This document shows, one piece after another, positions 33,131-43,972 of a DNA stretch of 64,000 bases (position 1 is the first letter of the stretch; each line of letters opens with the position of its first letter). Source of the DNA: Gnetum montanum (lineage: Eukaryota; Streptophyta; Gnetopsida; Gnetales; Gnetaceae). The DNA is taken from NCBI GenBank assembly GCA_015680685.1, contig MNCI01003375.1:115264-179263 (forward strand). Reading direction: 5' to 3'. The notes beneath the pieces were generated by a model. That model had not been told where the DNA came from. It ran no database searches and saw only the letters and a program-made list of their open reading frames with translations. The translations under genes and the position numbers were made by a program.

Positions 33131-33135
33131 GACTC

Positions 33136-35615
33136 AAAGGAATTAGATGCAAAGAGAGATGGAGAAGCAGGGTCGCCAACTGCATATGTATGTGAGGGCT
33201 TATGTGGATTGTTGGGTCAAAAAAGGGTCTTTTCCATGATCTAGTGTTTGAAACACTTGGTTGATGAACTAGTTGTAGATTGATGATCCTAGTAGTGTTG
33301 TGTTACTATGGTTGGGCTAGAAGTTTACCCTACATAGATGGAGCAGGAGGCAGCTATGTTGAGGATAGAGGAATAAATGTAGGGAGAAGAGGAGGATAAG
33401 GATAAAAAGTGGTATCCCTCCTTGAATGTGGAGAATGAGTTCAATGATATTTGGGAGGGTAGTAGTGATGTTGAAAAGGAGAAATGTGACTAGAAGAGTC
33501 ATGTAGAAATAGAGGTTACTGAACATAATACCCATATGGATTAGGTTATCTACAAGGGTATTGTTGCCTTGGCGATGGTAGCGCCCATGACTATGGTTGC
33601 TACCACTGTTGATACTACTCGTATGGTTATAGTGGAGTTCCAGTTGAACAATATTGTTGTTGTTGATGGAACTGCCTGGGATTCCCTTAATGATAAGGAA
33701 ATCTTCTAGGTATTTTCCCTTTTGCTAGTTGTTGATTTAGAGTATACACCCCAGACTCTTGTAAGTGTGACACGATGGAGCAACACCCCTTAGGATGTTT
33801 ATATTGGTAGATGTCACATCCACCACCATCATCTGATTTAGTTTCTACAACTTCCTCTATTGCAATGATCTTGCCCTTACCCCTTTGATTGTCATGTTCA
33901 ACTTCTTTTTGCCTCTTGTGATCATGATCGCTATCTTGTTCTTTAGACTCTTCAGCAAATTTTAGGATAGCTTGAAATCTGATTTTCATTAAGTCCCATA
34001 ACTGATCTACCTTAGCTAGAATTTTAGAGGTAAATTTTTTAATTGGCAAGGTCTTTTGGTTCACCATATCATCAAGTGATGATTCCTCTTCACTATCACA
34101 AAATCAAACCTCCCTCTTGCAAATGGAAGAATCGTGGTTGTATTCTTCTGTGCTTTCATGTTTCCTCAACTGTCCTTCTTTTGCTACTTGCTTGATCAAC
34201 TATTGGATCTAATGGGCTCTTAATTTTGAGAATTGCCTATGGGAATAGACTCCAAGAGTTCTCCTCATTTTTTATCGGAGCCCATCTATGATATGGCGAA
34301 GTTGCTCCTATTGAGCATAACATGGAGAGAACATCTGTGCAATATAGAATAGTATCGATCCATGGTGGCATCCAAGGGTTCATGTGTTCCTTTTTTCATC
34401 CTTGAAACTACCTCCTCAAGTTGGACACTCGAGAGTATGTCTCATGTTTTTCATTGAATAGTTTGAGCATTGTACTCCATCATCTGATGGATTTTGGTTC
34501 TAAGAATAGGTACTAGCTTTTTGCGTCTTTAATGAGTGTCCTAGGAAACAACTTAAGCTTTTTGTAATCATTTTCTATATTTTGCAAAGCACAGGCATCA
34601 TGGAAATCCTAAAGATGGTTTTTTGGATCTAAGCTATATTCTTCTTCAAACCTAGGAATATTGTTCATGTCTAGCCTCTTGATCGAATTATCCTTTACAT
34701 GCCTTGTAGGAATTCTCACTGCCTCTACAATGTTTAGCTCCCTTTGGGTAGTGAGCAAAGGCTCATTGAGATCATGGTTCTGGTGCTTATGAAGCCCTCA
34801 ACTACCCCTTCATTCATGGTGATGGGCCTTTATTGAAGATCCATGCCTTAGGTATTGACTTGCCTGACAATTCCTACAATCATCATGGCCCTGTTAATCA
34901 CCTCCATCATGATTGCACCCCTTGTAGTTGCGTTTAGATCCAGAAGAGGAATATGATGATGAAGGTGAAGAGGAAGGAGGGCTACATCCTCATGGTGCCT
35001 ACCACCCTCTCTTTGATCATCATGGGCATGATCATGATCATGTTTCTTGTTTGCATCCCTATCATGACTCTCCTCCTTGGACCCTCCTTTGTCATTGGAT
35101 CCTTTCTTGCCAGAACTAGGATTGTGGATTGTGGACTACAAGTTCTAGGTTTGACCTCCTTCACCAAAGTCAAAGAGAGGAGTCTCTTTAAATGGAAAAC
35201 CCCAAAAGAAGGATTCTCCACCATCTTTTTGGTACATCAGGTATGGGGAATTATTGAACTACTTTTCCTTCAAAGATTCGTAGTGCTGCTCTAGTTGTAA
35301 AGCCCTTATATGTTGTGCATTAGTGGGATGATAATCCCTGACATCATTATCCTACACAACATACTCAGCATGAAGTCCTTGGAGGCCTAATCACATAAGA
35401 GGATGTTGGAGCATCATAAAAATGAATCGATTGGGCAATAACACGATGTTGCACTCCATGTCATGCCATCGCAATAGTTCATCCTAGTGTAGGATGAAGG
35501 TGAAATTGGGTACATACTCATTAGGATGAGAATATATTACTCTATTTTATTGGGGCACCTGCTAATTTACTTTATCAGACTTGGGTGGAGAATCACTCAT
35601 GTGAGAAGAAGACAT
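33136..35615 (-). pseudogene. gag: gag of the 21-36 kb element, broken
   Basis: Starts MSSSHMSDSPPKSD at 35615 and runs through NFTFILH, an Asp/His-rich low-complexity part near 35000, decayed capsid blocks (34750-34200), ILAKVDQLWDLMKIRFQAIL (34020) and a zinc-knuckle region CDIYQYKHPKGCC (33810), where the second cysteine is now tyrosine. The Pro-rich tail ends at the nested insertion. There are many stops. Confidence 0.78.
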
Positions 35616-35759
35616 GTTGTGTTAGAAAATAAGAAATTTAGTGTGCTTCCTAAAATTGTTATAGTTATTTTAATGTATGATATGACTTCAGGATTCATTC
35701 CAATGATCTTGAATAAATTTTCACTAAGTCCTAGATAGCGCACATAACAAATAAAAGAT

Positions 35760-35777
35760 CCTTGGCAGTGGCACTAA
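35760..35777 (-). other. Decayed tRNA-Asp primer-binding site
   Basis: The minus strand reads TTAGTGCCACTGCCAAGG next to the LTR, a changed form of TTGGCGCCGTTGCCGGGG. Confidence 0.6.
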
Positions 35778-36637
35778 TGATGAGTGGTGAGGTATGCCTA
35801 CACCCATCCATAGGAATCACAAGCATTCACATGTGATCCAGTCAAATTCCATAGACCTTAAGTTCCTATCTACACTGGTTCTAGGAGGTGAAATCTAATC
35901 ATAATGATCGTTCTCTTCCCAACTACACTTGTGGAGCTTAGTTGTATGGTTAACTATAATTGAGGCACATGATTTTTATTATTTTACATTTTATTCATCT
36001 ATGAGTAACAACAAGTTGAACCTCAATTTATGAATCAAGTTAACTAATCTAATTATTAGTTAATAACTAGCTATCCTAACATAAGTATCCGATCCCACTT
36101 TCTGTGCACATCCTAAACACATATAACACNAATAGCTAGTTATTAACTAATAATTAGATTAGTTAACTTGATTCATAAATTGAGGTTCAACTTGTTGTTA
36201 CTCATAGATGAATAAAATGTAAAATAATAAAAATCATGTGCCTCAATTATAGTTAACCATACAACTAAGCTCCACAAGTGTAGTTGGGAAGAGAACGATC
36301 ATTATGATTAGATTTCACCTCCTAGAACCAGTGTAGATAGGAACTTAAGGTCTATGNGTTACTACACACATTGCTGTGCTCAGGTACAACAATGCTTGAA
36401 TAAAGAATCATACACTCAATGAATCCTACTGCAAGCACTTTAGAAAATATTCTAACTCTGGAGGAAAGAAACTACAAGAGCTTTGGTATGCTATGACAAA
36501 AACTATGCCCAAACCATGTGTCTAAGTGCTATATTTGTAGGTCAAAAAACACCCTACAATATTAAATATTTGACATCACATCTTGGGACTAGATATCACA
36601 TATTCGATATTAGAGTCAAGCAAAATATGGTTCATCA
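35778..36637 (-). repeat. 5' LTR of the 21-36 kb element, middle part missing
   Basis: Begins TGATGAGTGG and ends ATGGTTCATCA. The outer parts match the 3' LTR at 21483-22352. The central part, equivalent to about 21810-22060 of the 3' LTR, is replaced by an N-bounded inverted copy of this LTR's own first section. Confidence 0.8.
36130..36357. other. Inverted local duplicate bounded by single Ns (probable assembly artefact)
   Basis: There is an N at 36130 and an N at 36357. The 226 bases between are the reverse complement of 35850-36075, identical apart from the outermost base or two. The expected middle of the LTR is missing at exactly this place, so the segment most likely fills a gap wrongly. 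Confidence 0.88.
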
Positions 36638-36642
36638 ACAGT

Positions 36643-37945
36643 TAACTTAGTTTCCTAGTAATTAGTCAACTTGGTTCGTCTTGTAGTAGATCAATGAAAT
36701 TGAAACTACAATTTTTCACTTACATTCATTAAGGCCCCTTGGATTTATTGAACTAGTTTCAAAATTCTTTTTACAGAAACTTTTTCTTTAAATTTATAAC
36801 TCAATGTTACCTAGTAGAATCAAACCTATGACCCTTATAATTTGATTGCCCAATTGATACATGAATTTAGGAGTATGAAAAAAATTTGACAAAGTTGATA
36901 CTAATCGATCTAGGATTTTACTTTCACTTGGACTTGTACTTAGCATAGCTTATTATTATTTCTATTCTTAGTAAAATAGGCTCTACAACATCATCAATCA
37001 TATGTTTGAGTTAGGTTTATCCATCCATCATGAACCCACTACAAACATAACTTGGAAATTAATGATTTATGACCTAATCTAAGATATAGCCTATTCCTTT
37101 TACAAAATATAACAAAGTCTACTTTGTACATATGCATAAGACATATTCATTCCTGATTATTTGGCTTCATTACTAGGAAAGGCATTCGGTATCTAGTAGT
37201 CATTACAATTATATACAATTTTTGCAATAGCCAATAACAATTTATCTTTATGATATTATTCATATATTGATAAAAGCAACACACTTATCTAATTGTTAAA
37301 TAGGTTACCTCTCATAGGTTAGAGAGATCACCTCTAGTCAAGAATAAGGAATGAACCTAGCTCAATGAGCATGAACATTGACAACTTTCATAACAAGTTC
37401 AAATTGCATTTGCTTATGATGATCTATTTCACTTTGACCATACGTCTCTTTTTTACTAAGACAAGAAACTCCAATGGAAAAATGCATATGATAATGTTGT
37501 TATGCATTTGGACAGGTTAGTTTTTTCCATTCTTCAAGTAGCATTAATAAGGACTAGGATGAGCTATATAATAGAAGTCCACCATACGGATAAGAAAATT
37601 GTCACGTCATACTTGTCCAATCCTACCTAGAACAATGTATATAGGAGATTGAACTTATAATGTTAGCATAGAAAGGATAAGCACAACTTTTTGTTTGAGG
37701 TAGGTTCATAACAAGGGGAAGATGCAAATAATAGGTCATGTAGATAAGAGAGGATCCATCAGGATAAATCTACCTCAAGTGATCCCTTCAAAACCTTTTT
37801 TTATCTTACTGAAGACGATCTACATGATATCACTGTGTGCTCTTCTTTTGAAGTAAACCCATAAAACGTGGACCTATAGTAGAGGAAGTATTGATCCTAA
37901 GAAGCCTCCTAGGCTAAGGACCTATAGTAGAGGAAGTACTGATGA
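36643..37945. other. AT-rich DNA with a SINE-like fragment, otherwise nothing recognised
   Basis: On the minus strand near 36835-36785, GGTTTGATTCTACTAGGTAA matches the B box and following body of the SINE at 5874-6003, without the A-box head. A 26-bp phrase GGACCTATAGTAGAGGAAGT is repeated at 37870 and 37919. No gene is supported. Confidence 0.4.
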
Positions 37946-37950
37946 ACACG

Positions 37951-38471
37951 TGTCATGTTCCCATTATCAAATGGTGTTGTTCTATAACAAAGATGATATG
38001 TCTTCATAAAAAATGTTGTAATTATTGTAATAAGATCTCAAAGGAAAAGTTATAATTAAGACTCAAAAAGGCACATTATAATAATGAACATGTCTCTCAA
38101 GGTGACCTTTGGGAATTTGACCTAAGATTTTTATACCCAGGCATCAGAAGTTGTATCAGTAGGGAGTTGCAGAGTTGGCAAAGGTGAGTAATAGGTGTTG
38201 GGTAAAGCAAGATAAGAAGGTGACTAGCCATTCCTTCTTGCTAGTTATAGGCTTAACCATGGTGGTAGTTTTGGATTGCCTCTAAAGGGTAGATTTTGAA
38301 GGAAGATAGTCCTAAGAAAATCTAAGAACATGACTTGGATACATTATTATACATTATTAAAGCATTATTTTCATTTTTATTATATGTTTTATTTGTCATT
38401 TTCTTTATGCATAATGTCAAATGTTATGAATATTTGACATTTGCTATGATATCTAGGAATGGGATGTTACA
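37951..38471 (+). repeat. 5' LTR of the tRNA-Met element
   Basis: TGTCATGTTCCC to GGGATGTTACA, 521 bp, collinear with 46116-46634. Shared blocks include GTCTCTCAAGGTGA and TTTCTTTATGCATAATGT. Confidence 0.78.
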
Positions 38472-38473
38472 TT

Positions 38474-38485
38474 TAGTATTAGAGA
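38474..38485 (+). other. Decayed initiator tRNA-Met primer-binding site
   Basis: TAGTATTAGAGA lies two bases after the LTR. It equals the common plant site TGGTATCAGAGC with changes mostly of the C-to-T / G-to-A type. Confidence 0.6.
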
Positions 38486-40490
38486 AAACTACAACCCAAG
38501 AACTAATCAAAACCAAGGGTTGATTATAGTTGAATGAAAAACTATGAAGCCATGATCCAAGGAGAGTCATAGACAATTACCAAATGCACCTTACATCAAA
38601 GATGATCCATGTAAGCTAGAAGATACTCTTTTAGTGATTTTCTTGGATAACTAAGTCCAAACCACATATCTGTAAGAGAACAATAAATGCACATCATGTG
38701 CAAGATGAACCCCACCAAATAATAAGATTTCTTTGTAATGAATTTCATTGATATGAGTGACTAGAAGATCTTATTACACTTCAACAACATACATCAACTA
38801 CAAGAGATGTTGGCAAGACAAGGATGCATTAGTCTAGGTAGCTCTTACTCATCTTATAATATTGTTAAAATTTTAATTGATCAAGTTCCTCCCATGAGGC
38901 TAGTAACTATAGCTTGATTCAACCTTGTATTGCTTGAAACTTATTGTTCTTAAATACATAACCACTGTAACTTAATATTGCTCGTCCTTATTTAAGAGTG
39001 ATACATTGGTAAGTTTAAGGAAGTCAACCTACCCATAAGATGGTCTCATCCCTATTTAACTAGTAAGAGTTATTATCATGAGACCCATAGGGAAACCAAT
39101 ACTTAATGGATAATGTTATTTAGTTTTCTCCTTAGTACCTTATTAGGGTATAACCATGATGCAAGAAGATAGGCCTACATCATACTTGTGAAATTTTAAA
39201 GGTATATGTGTTACATTTTTGTTCAATAGTTGGTATATCATTTATAATTGAGTTTAACTCACTTAGAAGTCCACATGTTACCCATAAATCACCTTAATAA
39301 TGCCAATTAGGCAACATAGGATATTCTGGTCCTTTTATATATTGAAAATTTAAATTAGTTTTTGAACCTTGAGACTATGCACAACACATAGTACTCATTG
39401 AGACAATTCCAATGGTACAAATTTCACCTCGATCAATCATATGGTTTTGGGGATATCACCATTAGAAGTTTCTCATTATGTGTCTTTTAAAAAAAATTAT
39501 ATTGATTAATTAATTAAAAATAAAAAAAATCAAAATTTTAGGGATAGGAATTAAACTTAGAACCTCCCCTTAGGTAAATCGAACTCTTATCTATCATATG
39601 GCTAACAACCATGGTAATTGCCTAGGATGGGTTAATTAAAATAATAATAAAAAGTAAAATAAAAATCTTAATGTTAAAAATTTAGGGCTTGAAGTTGAAC
39701 CCATAACCTTCCAATCCTCAAACTCTAACTCTTAAATGTTAACTCAGTAAACAATAAGCCAAATTACTTTGTTTTCTATATATATATAAATTTTAAAAGA
39801 TTATCATTAGGACCTAGCTACATCACGGTCAATAAGGTTGCATAGCCATTTAACCAAGTTACTATGTGGCCTAGCCATAGCAAGGCTAGATCATGCTGCA
39901 TTGCAGCAAGGCTAGATCATGCTGCATTGTAGCAAGGCTACAAGGCATAACAGCATTGTTATGTGGCCTAACTAAGGCAAGGCTAGACCATGGTGCAGCT
40001 GTAACACTGTGGTACGTCACATGAACCTGTTCTTAATTATTCTCTATGATCTCTACTCGTGTCTTTGTGGTTTGCTACTTGTTGCACCTTTGCTTTACCT
40101 GCCAGTTGTCATTGTTCCTATGACTCTACCTATCGCCAGGCAAACCAAAAATCCTTGTCCATCATCACTATCATAGTTGTCACTTACTTTCACCACCGTT
40201 AATGCCCTCTACCACTACTCACCATGCATTGCTATTTGTGCCCTATCACCATTGTTGTTTGCACCTACTGCTCTGCCTACCAAAAATCTTAGACCTATGG
40301 TGATCACGAGCATTGGTAGCACTACAGGATCCTACCTCCTTTTGTGATCCTGGCCATTGTGAGCACTGTTGAATACTACCTCCTCTGGTGATCTTGGCCA
40401 CCATTATCATTGTTAGAGATTACCTCCTCCAGTGATATTGGCCATCATTAGCATCATTGGATACTATTTGCTTTAATGATCCTAACCACC
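38486..40490 (+). other. First internal segment of the tRNA-Met element, no coding region recognised
   Basis: Any gag present is too decayed to read. Two sets of local tandem repeats lie near its right end (39863 and 40331). Two tRNA-like SINE echoes may exist near 39540-39610 and 39690-39750, without clear boxes. Confidence 0.4.
39863..39990 (+). repeat. 26-bp tandem repeat inside a longer duplication
   Basis: AGCAAGGCTAGATCATGCTG followed by CATTGC occurs at 39879 and 39905, with a third partial copy at 39931. The phrase ATGTGGCCTA...GCAAGGCTAGA brackets the cluster at 39863 and 39961. Confidence 0.7.
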
Positions 40491-40495
40491 ATTAG
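40331..40495 (+). repeat. About four copies of a ~44-bp minisatellite
   Basis: Units follow the pattern CTACCTCCTNTGGTGATC, then TTGGCCANCATTANCAT. The last unit is interrupted by the LTR of the element at 40496; its final ATTAG is that element's target duplication. Confidence 0.6.
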
Positions 40496-41256
40496 TGATG
40501 AGTGGCGAGGTATCCCTACACTCAACCATATGAATACGAGCATCTCACACATGATCCGGTTAAACTCCAAGGACTAAGTGCTTACACACCCTAATGAAAC
40601 ACTTAAGGTTAATCAATCGTTGTCTTCCCAAACTTACTTGTATTGTCACGGTTATATGGTTAAGTAAGTTTGAGGTATATTATTTTTATATCTTTTATCT
40701 TTTTAATGCCTTATGCTAATAGGGAAAGGTGAAGAGAACTAAGTGACTAACTTTCATTAACTACTCACTAACTAAATTATAATTTTCCTAGCACTAGTAT
40801 TCATTCCCACTTTTCGCACACACCCTGAACCAGTGCAATGCTACTGGGATTACCAAACACTACTTGTTACTAGGTTACCAAGCATTACACATGTGCTCGA
40901 AGCGATGATACTAAGTGCACTTAACTATGAGAGTTAAGGGTTGAGAGAGATTAATTATCTAAGAAAGAATTTAAGCAATTAACAATAATTAATTCCTATT
41001 TAGCTTAGTCCACATGATGCAAGGTTTATCAGAAAGTTCGTCTTTATTGTTGTACACAAATGTGTGCTCAGGTACAATTTGCTCGAATAAAGATTTGTTT
41101 ACTTTAAGACTCCTATTGTAGGCACATGGAAGTTATTCTAACTCTGGAATGGTAAAACTGCAAGAGTTTAGTTAAGGGTCTAAATCTAGATTCCTAAAAT
41201 AGGGAAAGCTACCTCTTATTTATAGACATTGCGGTGGGTTGCGATATCGCAATGTC
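40496..41256 (-). repeat. 3' LTR of the deleted element, U3 end missing
   Basis: Starts TGATGAGTGG and follows the right LTR until GCGATATCGCAATG near 41250, where gag sequence begins. The U3 end is missing. Confidence 0.8.
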
Positions 41257-43013
41257 CATGTCCCTCTTTTTCTTCTTATCATAGTCACTACCTCGCTCCT
41301 TAGACCCTCTACAATTTTGAGAACGGTTTCAAATCTACTATCTAAGGAGTCCCAAATTTGGTCTACCTTTGTCGACACTTCTGTTGTTAATTTCTGGAGT
41401 TGCAAGGTTTTCCTATTCACCATCTCTTTGAGTGGTGACTCTTCGTCCTCCTCACAGAATCTCACTCCCCTTTTTCGGAGGGAAGGATCGTTGTTGTACT
41501 CTTCTACACTTTCTCTCTTATGTAGCTCCCCTTTTTCCTTGGCTACTTGCTCCAACAATCTATGAACCTGATGGGACCTAAGCTCTGATAATCTCCCTTG
41601 GGCATACATTCCAAGGGTTCTCTTGGTTTCATGCCTATGTCCATCTATGAGATGGCGTAGTTGATCCTGCTATGCGTAACCATGGCTTGGACTATGATGT
41701 AATAGTGCATAATAATGCCCCATGGTAGCATCCAAGGGTTCGTGATTTCCTTGCTTTCATCCTTAGATTTACTTTCGCAGGTTGGACACCAAGGAGTACA
41801 TTTGATATTTATCATTAAATAGTTCTAGCATCGTACTCCACCTTCGAATGGATTCTAGTTCTAAGGATCAGTACCAGCTTTCTGCGTCTTTCATCAGTGT
41901 CGTTGGGAACAACTTTAATTTTTGCCATTCGTTCTTGATGTTTTGTAAGGCAGATGCATCATGAAATTCTTGTAAGTGATTTTGAGGATCAGTGTTGTAT
42001 CCCCCCTCAAATCATGGGATGTTATTCATGTCTAACCTCTTGATCCTGCTATCTTTTTGGTGCCTTGTGGAAATTCTTACAGCCTCCGTGATGTTTAACA
42101 TGCTTTAGGTTGCAAGTAGGGGTTCTTCGTGGTCATTTCTTTCATAGCACCTATGATGTCTACATGGTTCCTTATTCTTCCTTCTTCTATGTCGTGATTC
42201 TCTAGAATGTCCTCGTCCTCATTCCCTACTCTCTCGTCGAGGTTTCTCACGTTTTTTACCCTTATCCTCACGATTAGGTTCCTTATGACTGTGTCATGAT
42301 ACTAAAGGAGAGGGTGAATGTGACAATGAAGGTGAAGAAGAAGGAGAACCATTGCCAGGGAAATATTTCCTACCTTCTCTTTAGTGGTCTCTACCTGGAT
42401 CATGGTTACAATCAGAATGCCCACCCTTATCATGTGTTTGTGTTCCCTTGTTGAACACTTGGTGTTCGTGGGGATCAGAACCAAGGTTGTGAATTGTGGA
42501 GTGAAGGTTCTAATACACCACCTCCTGACCATCGTTAGGAGGGGGAACATCATTTGGTGAGGAACTTGTTAAAACTAGTTCACCACCCTCAATTTTGCTC
42601 AAGACATGCGGAGCGTTATGGTGCCATTTACCCTTCAAAGATGCGTGGTAGCTCTCCTGTCGCAAGTCCTATTGACGTTGCACTTTTGTGGGATGGTAAT
42701 CCCTTGTGTCATGATCACATGTAACATATTCTATGTATAATTGTGACATGCCTATTCGTGCGAGAGCACAAAGGAGCATGTTGGGGACCAATATGTCTAG
42801 AGGTAACACTATGTTACCCTCCAAGTTTCTCCAATGCATTTTTTTGTCTTGATGGAGAATAAAGGTAAAGTCAGGTACATATTCATCGTGATGAATATAT
42901 ACCACATGGAATTGTTGAGGAATTGGCGGATCTTGGTTATGTGTGTTGTGCCACCAACTATCTCTTGTGTTGTTCCTAGGCAGTGAAGTGCTTTTGTGCA
43001 AAGAAGAAGACAT
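41257..43013 (-). pseudogene. gag: gag fragment of the deleted element
   Basis: Starts MSSSLHKSTSLPRNN at 43013. Homologous over its length to the first two thirds of the 14-kb Gag: PQQFHVVYIHHDEYVPDFTF, a charged repeat-rich part, decayed capsid (42070-41650), then YAQGRLSELRSHQVHRLLEQ, SVEEYNNDPSLRKRGVRF and TTEVSTKVDQIWDSLDSRFE. It ends at the junction with the LTR before the zinc knuckle. It contains stops. Confidence 0.8.
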
Positions 43014-43143
43014 TTTTGTCTTGTTCGGTGTGCTATTTACCATTGTATTATTTTTTTCCTTTTGATCAACCCTAAGGGTTCATTCTAGCTTCCCAATGAT
43101 ATGAATGATCTCTTATGTTCTACGTAGCGCACAAACAACTAAG

Positions 43144-43161
43144 TCCCCGGCAACGGCACCA
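43144..43161 (-). other. Primer-binding site, tRNA-Asp type
   Basis: The minus strand reads TGGTGCCGTTGCCGGGGA, one change from the exact tRNA-Asp complement. This is the best-preserved site in the window together with that at 20384. Confidence 0.85.
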
Positions 43162-43162
43162 A

Positions 43163-43967
43163 TGATGAGTGGCGAGGTACCCCTACACTCAACCATATGA
43201 ATATGAGCATCTCACACATGATCTGGTCGAACTCCAAGGACTAAGTGCTTACGCGCCCTAATGGAACACTTAAGGTTAATCAATTACTATCTTCCCAAAC
43301 TTACTTGTATTGTCACGATTGTATGGTTAAGTAAGTTTGAGGTATATGATTTTTATATCTTTTATCTTTTTAACGCCTTATGCTAATAGGGAAAGGTGAA
43401 GAGAACTAAGTGACTAACTTTCATTAACTATTCACTAACTAAGTTCTAATTTTCCTAGCACCAGTATCCATTCCCACTTGTTGCACACACCTTGAACTAG
43501 TGCAATGCTACTGGAATTACCAAACACTACTCATTATTGGGTTACCAAGCGTTACACATGTGCTCGAAGCGGTCGTACTGAGTGCACTTAACTATGAGAG
43601 TCAAGGGTTGAGAGAGATTAATTATCTAAGAAAGCATTTAAACAATTAATAATAATTAATTCCTATTTAGCTTAGTCCACATGCTACAAGGTTTATCAGA
43701 AAGTTTATCTTTATTGCCGTACACAAATGTGTGCTCAGGTACAATTTGCGCGAATAAAGATCCGTTCACTTTAAGACTCCTACTGTAGGCACATGGAAAT
43801 TATTCTAACTATAGAAAGGTAAAACTGCAAGAGTTTAGCTAAGGGTCTAAATCTAGATGCTAAAATAGGGAAAGTCATCTCTTATTTATAGACATTGTGG
43901 CGAATTGCAATATCGCATACGCATATATGCAATATCGCAGGGGCAGACGCGATATTGCGGCTCATCA
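43163..43967 (-). repeat. 5' LTR of the deleted element
   Basis: TGATGAGTGG to GCGGCTCATCA, 805 bp. TATA box TATAAATAAG at 43890-43881; GATATC/AATATC words at 43906-43960. Confidence 0.88.
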
Positions 43968-43972
43968 ATTAG

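Larger units (their letters stand above)
27187..33135 (-). mobile_element. Nested Gag-only LTR element
   Basis: It lies inside the element above. LTRs are at 27192-28059 and 32263-33130 (868 bp each). The flanks AACTC (27187-27191) and GACTC (33131-33135) are a target duplication with one difference. Minus-strand order: 5' LTR, tRNA-Asp primer site (changed at several positions), gag, a 1.8-kb 3' UTR, polypurine tract, 3' LTR. No protease, RT or integrase can be seen, so it is a terminal-repeat element carrying only gag. Its U3 repeats use TCGACATGGCC-type words instead of GATATC. Confidence 0.87.
21478..36642 (-). mobile_element. Long tRNA-Asp Ty3/gypsy element, once coding for Gag-Pro-RT-RH-IN, split by a nested insertion
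   Basis: The flanks ATAGT (21478-21482) and ACAGT (36638-36642) form a target duplication with one C/T difference. The 3' LTR is at 21483-22352 and the 5' LTR at 35778-36637. Minus-strand order: primer site, gag (35615-33136), nested element (27187-33135), protease, RT with FMDDFS intact, part of RNase H, part of integrase, 3' UTR. Without the nested element it is about 9.2 kb. An internal deletion near 25131-25143 joins RNase H to the second half of the integrase core. Stops are common. Family assignment to Athila/Tat is inferred from the primer site, D-L-G-type protease and the Gag knuckle. Confidence 0.87.
40491..43972 (-). mobile_element. Internally deleted LTR element (Gag fragment only)
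   Basis: Perfect 5-bp target duplication ATTAG at 40491-40495 and 43968-43972. The 5' LTR 43163-43967 is complete; the other LTR begins at 40496 but stops near 41250 within its U3 repeats. From there the sequence jumps straight into the middle of gag. Polypurine tract, 3' UTR, protease and the C-terminal half of gag are all gone. It belongs to the same subfamily as the 14-kb element (same GATATCGC words, closely related gag). Confidence 0.88.

Noticed and set aside
35100-35294. A 113-codon plus-strand open frame (34953-35294)
   Set aside because: Antisense to the low-complexity part of the gag of the 21-36 kb element.
36075-36131. Inverted repeat inside an LTR that could have been an inversion by recombination
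   Set aside because: The arm is identical over nearly its whole length and N-bounded, and the expected LTR middle is missing.
37951-38471. Two independent solo LTRs at 38 kb and 46 kb
   Set aside because: The first is followed by a primer-binding site and the second preceded by a purine tract, with flanks that fit one target duplication, so one split element is simpler.
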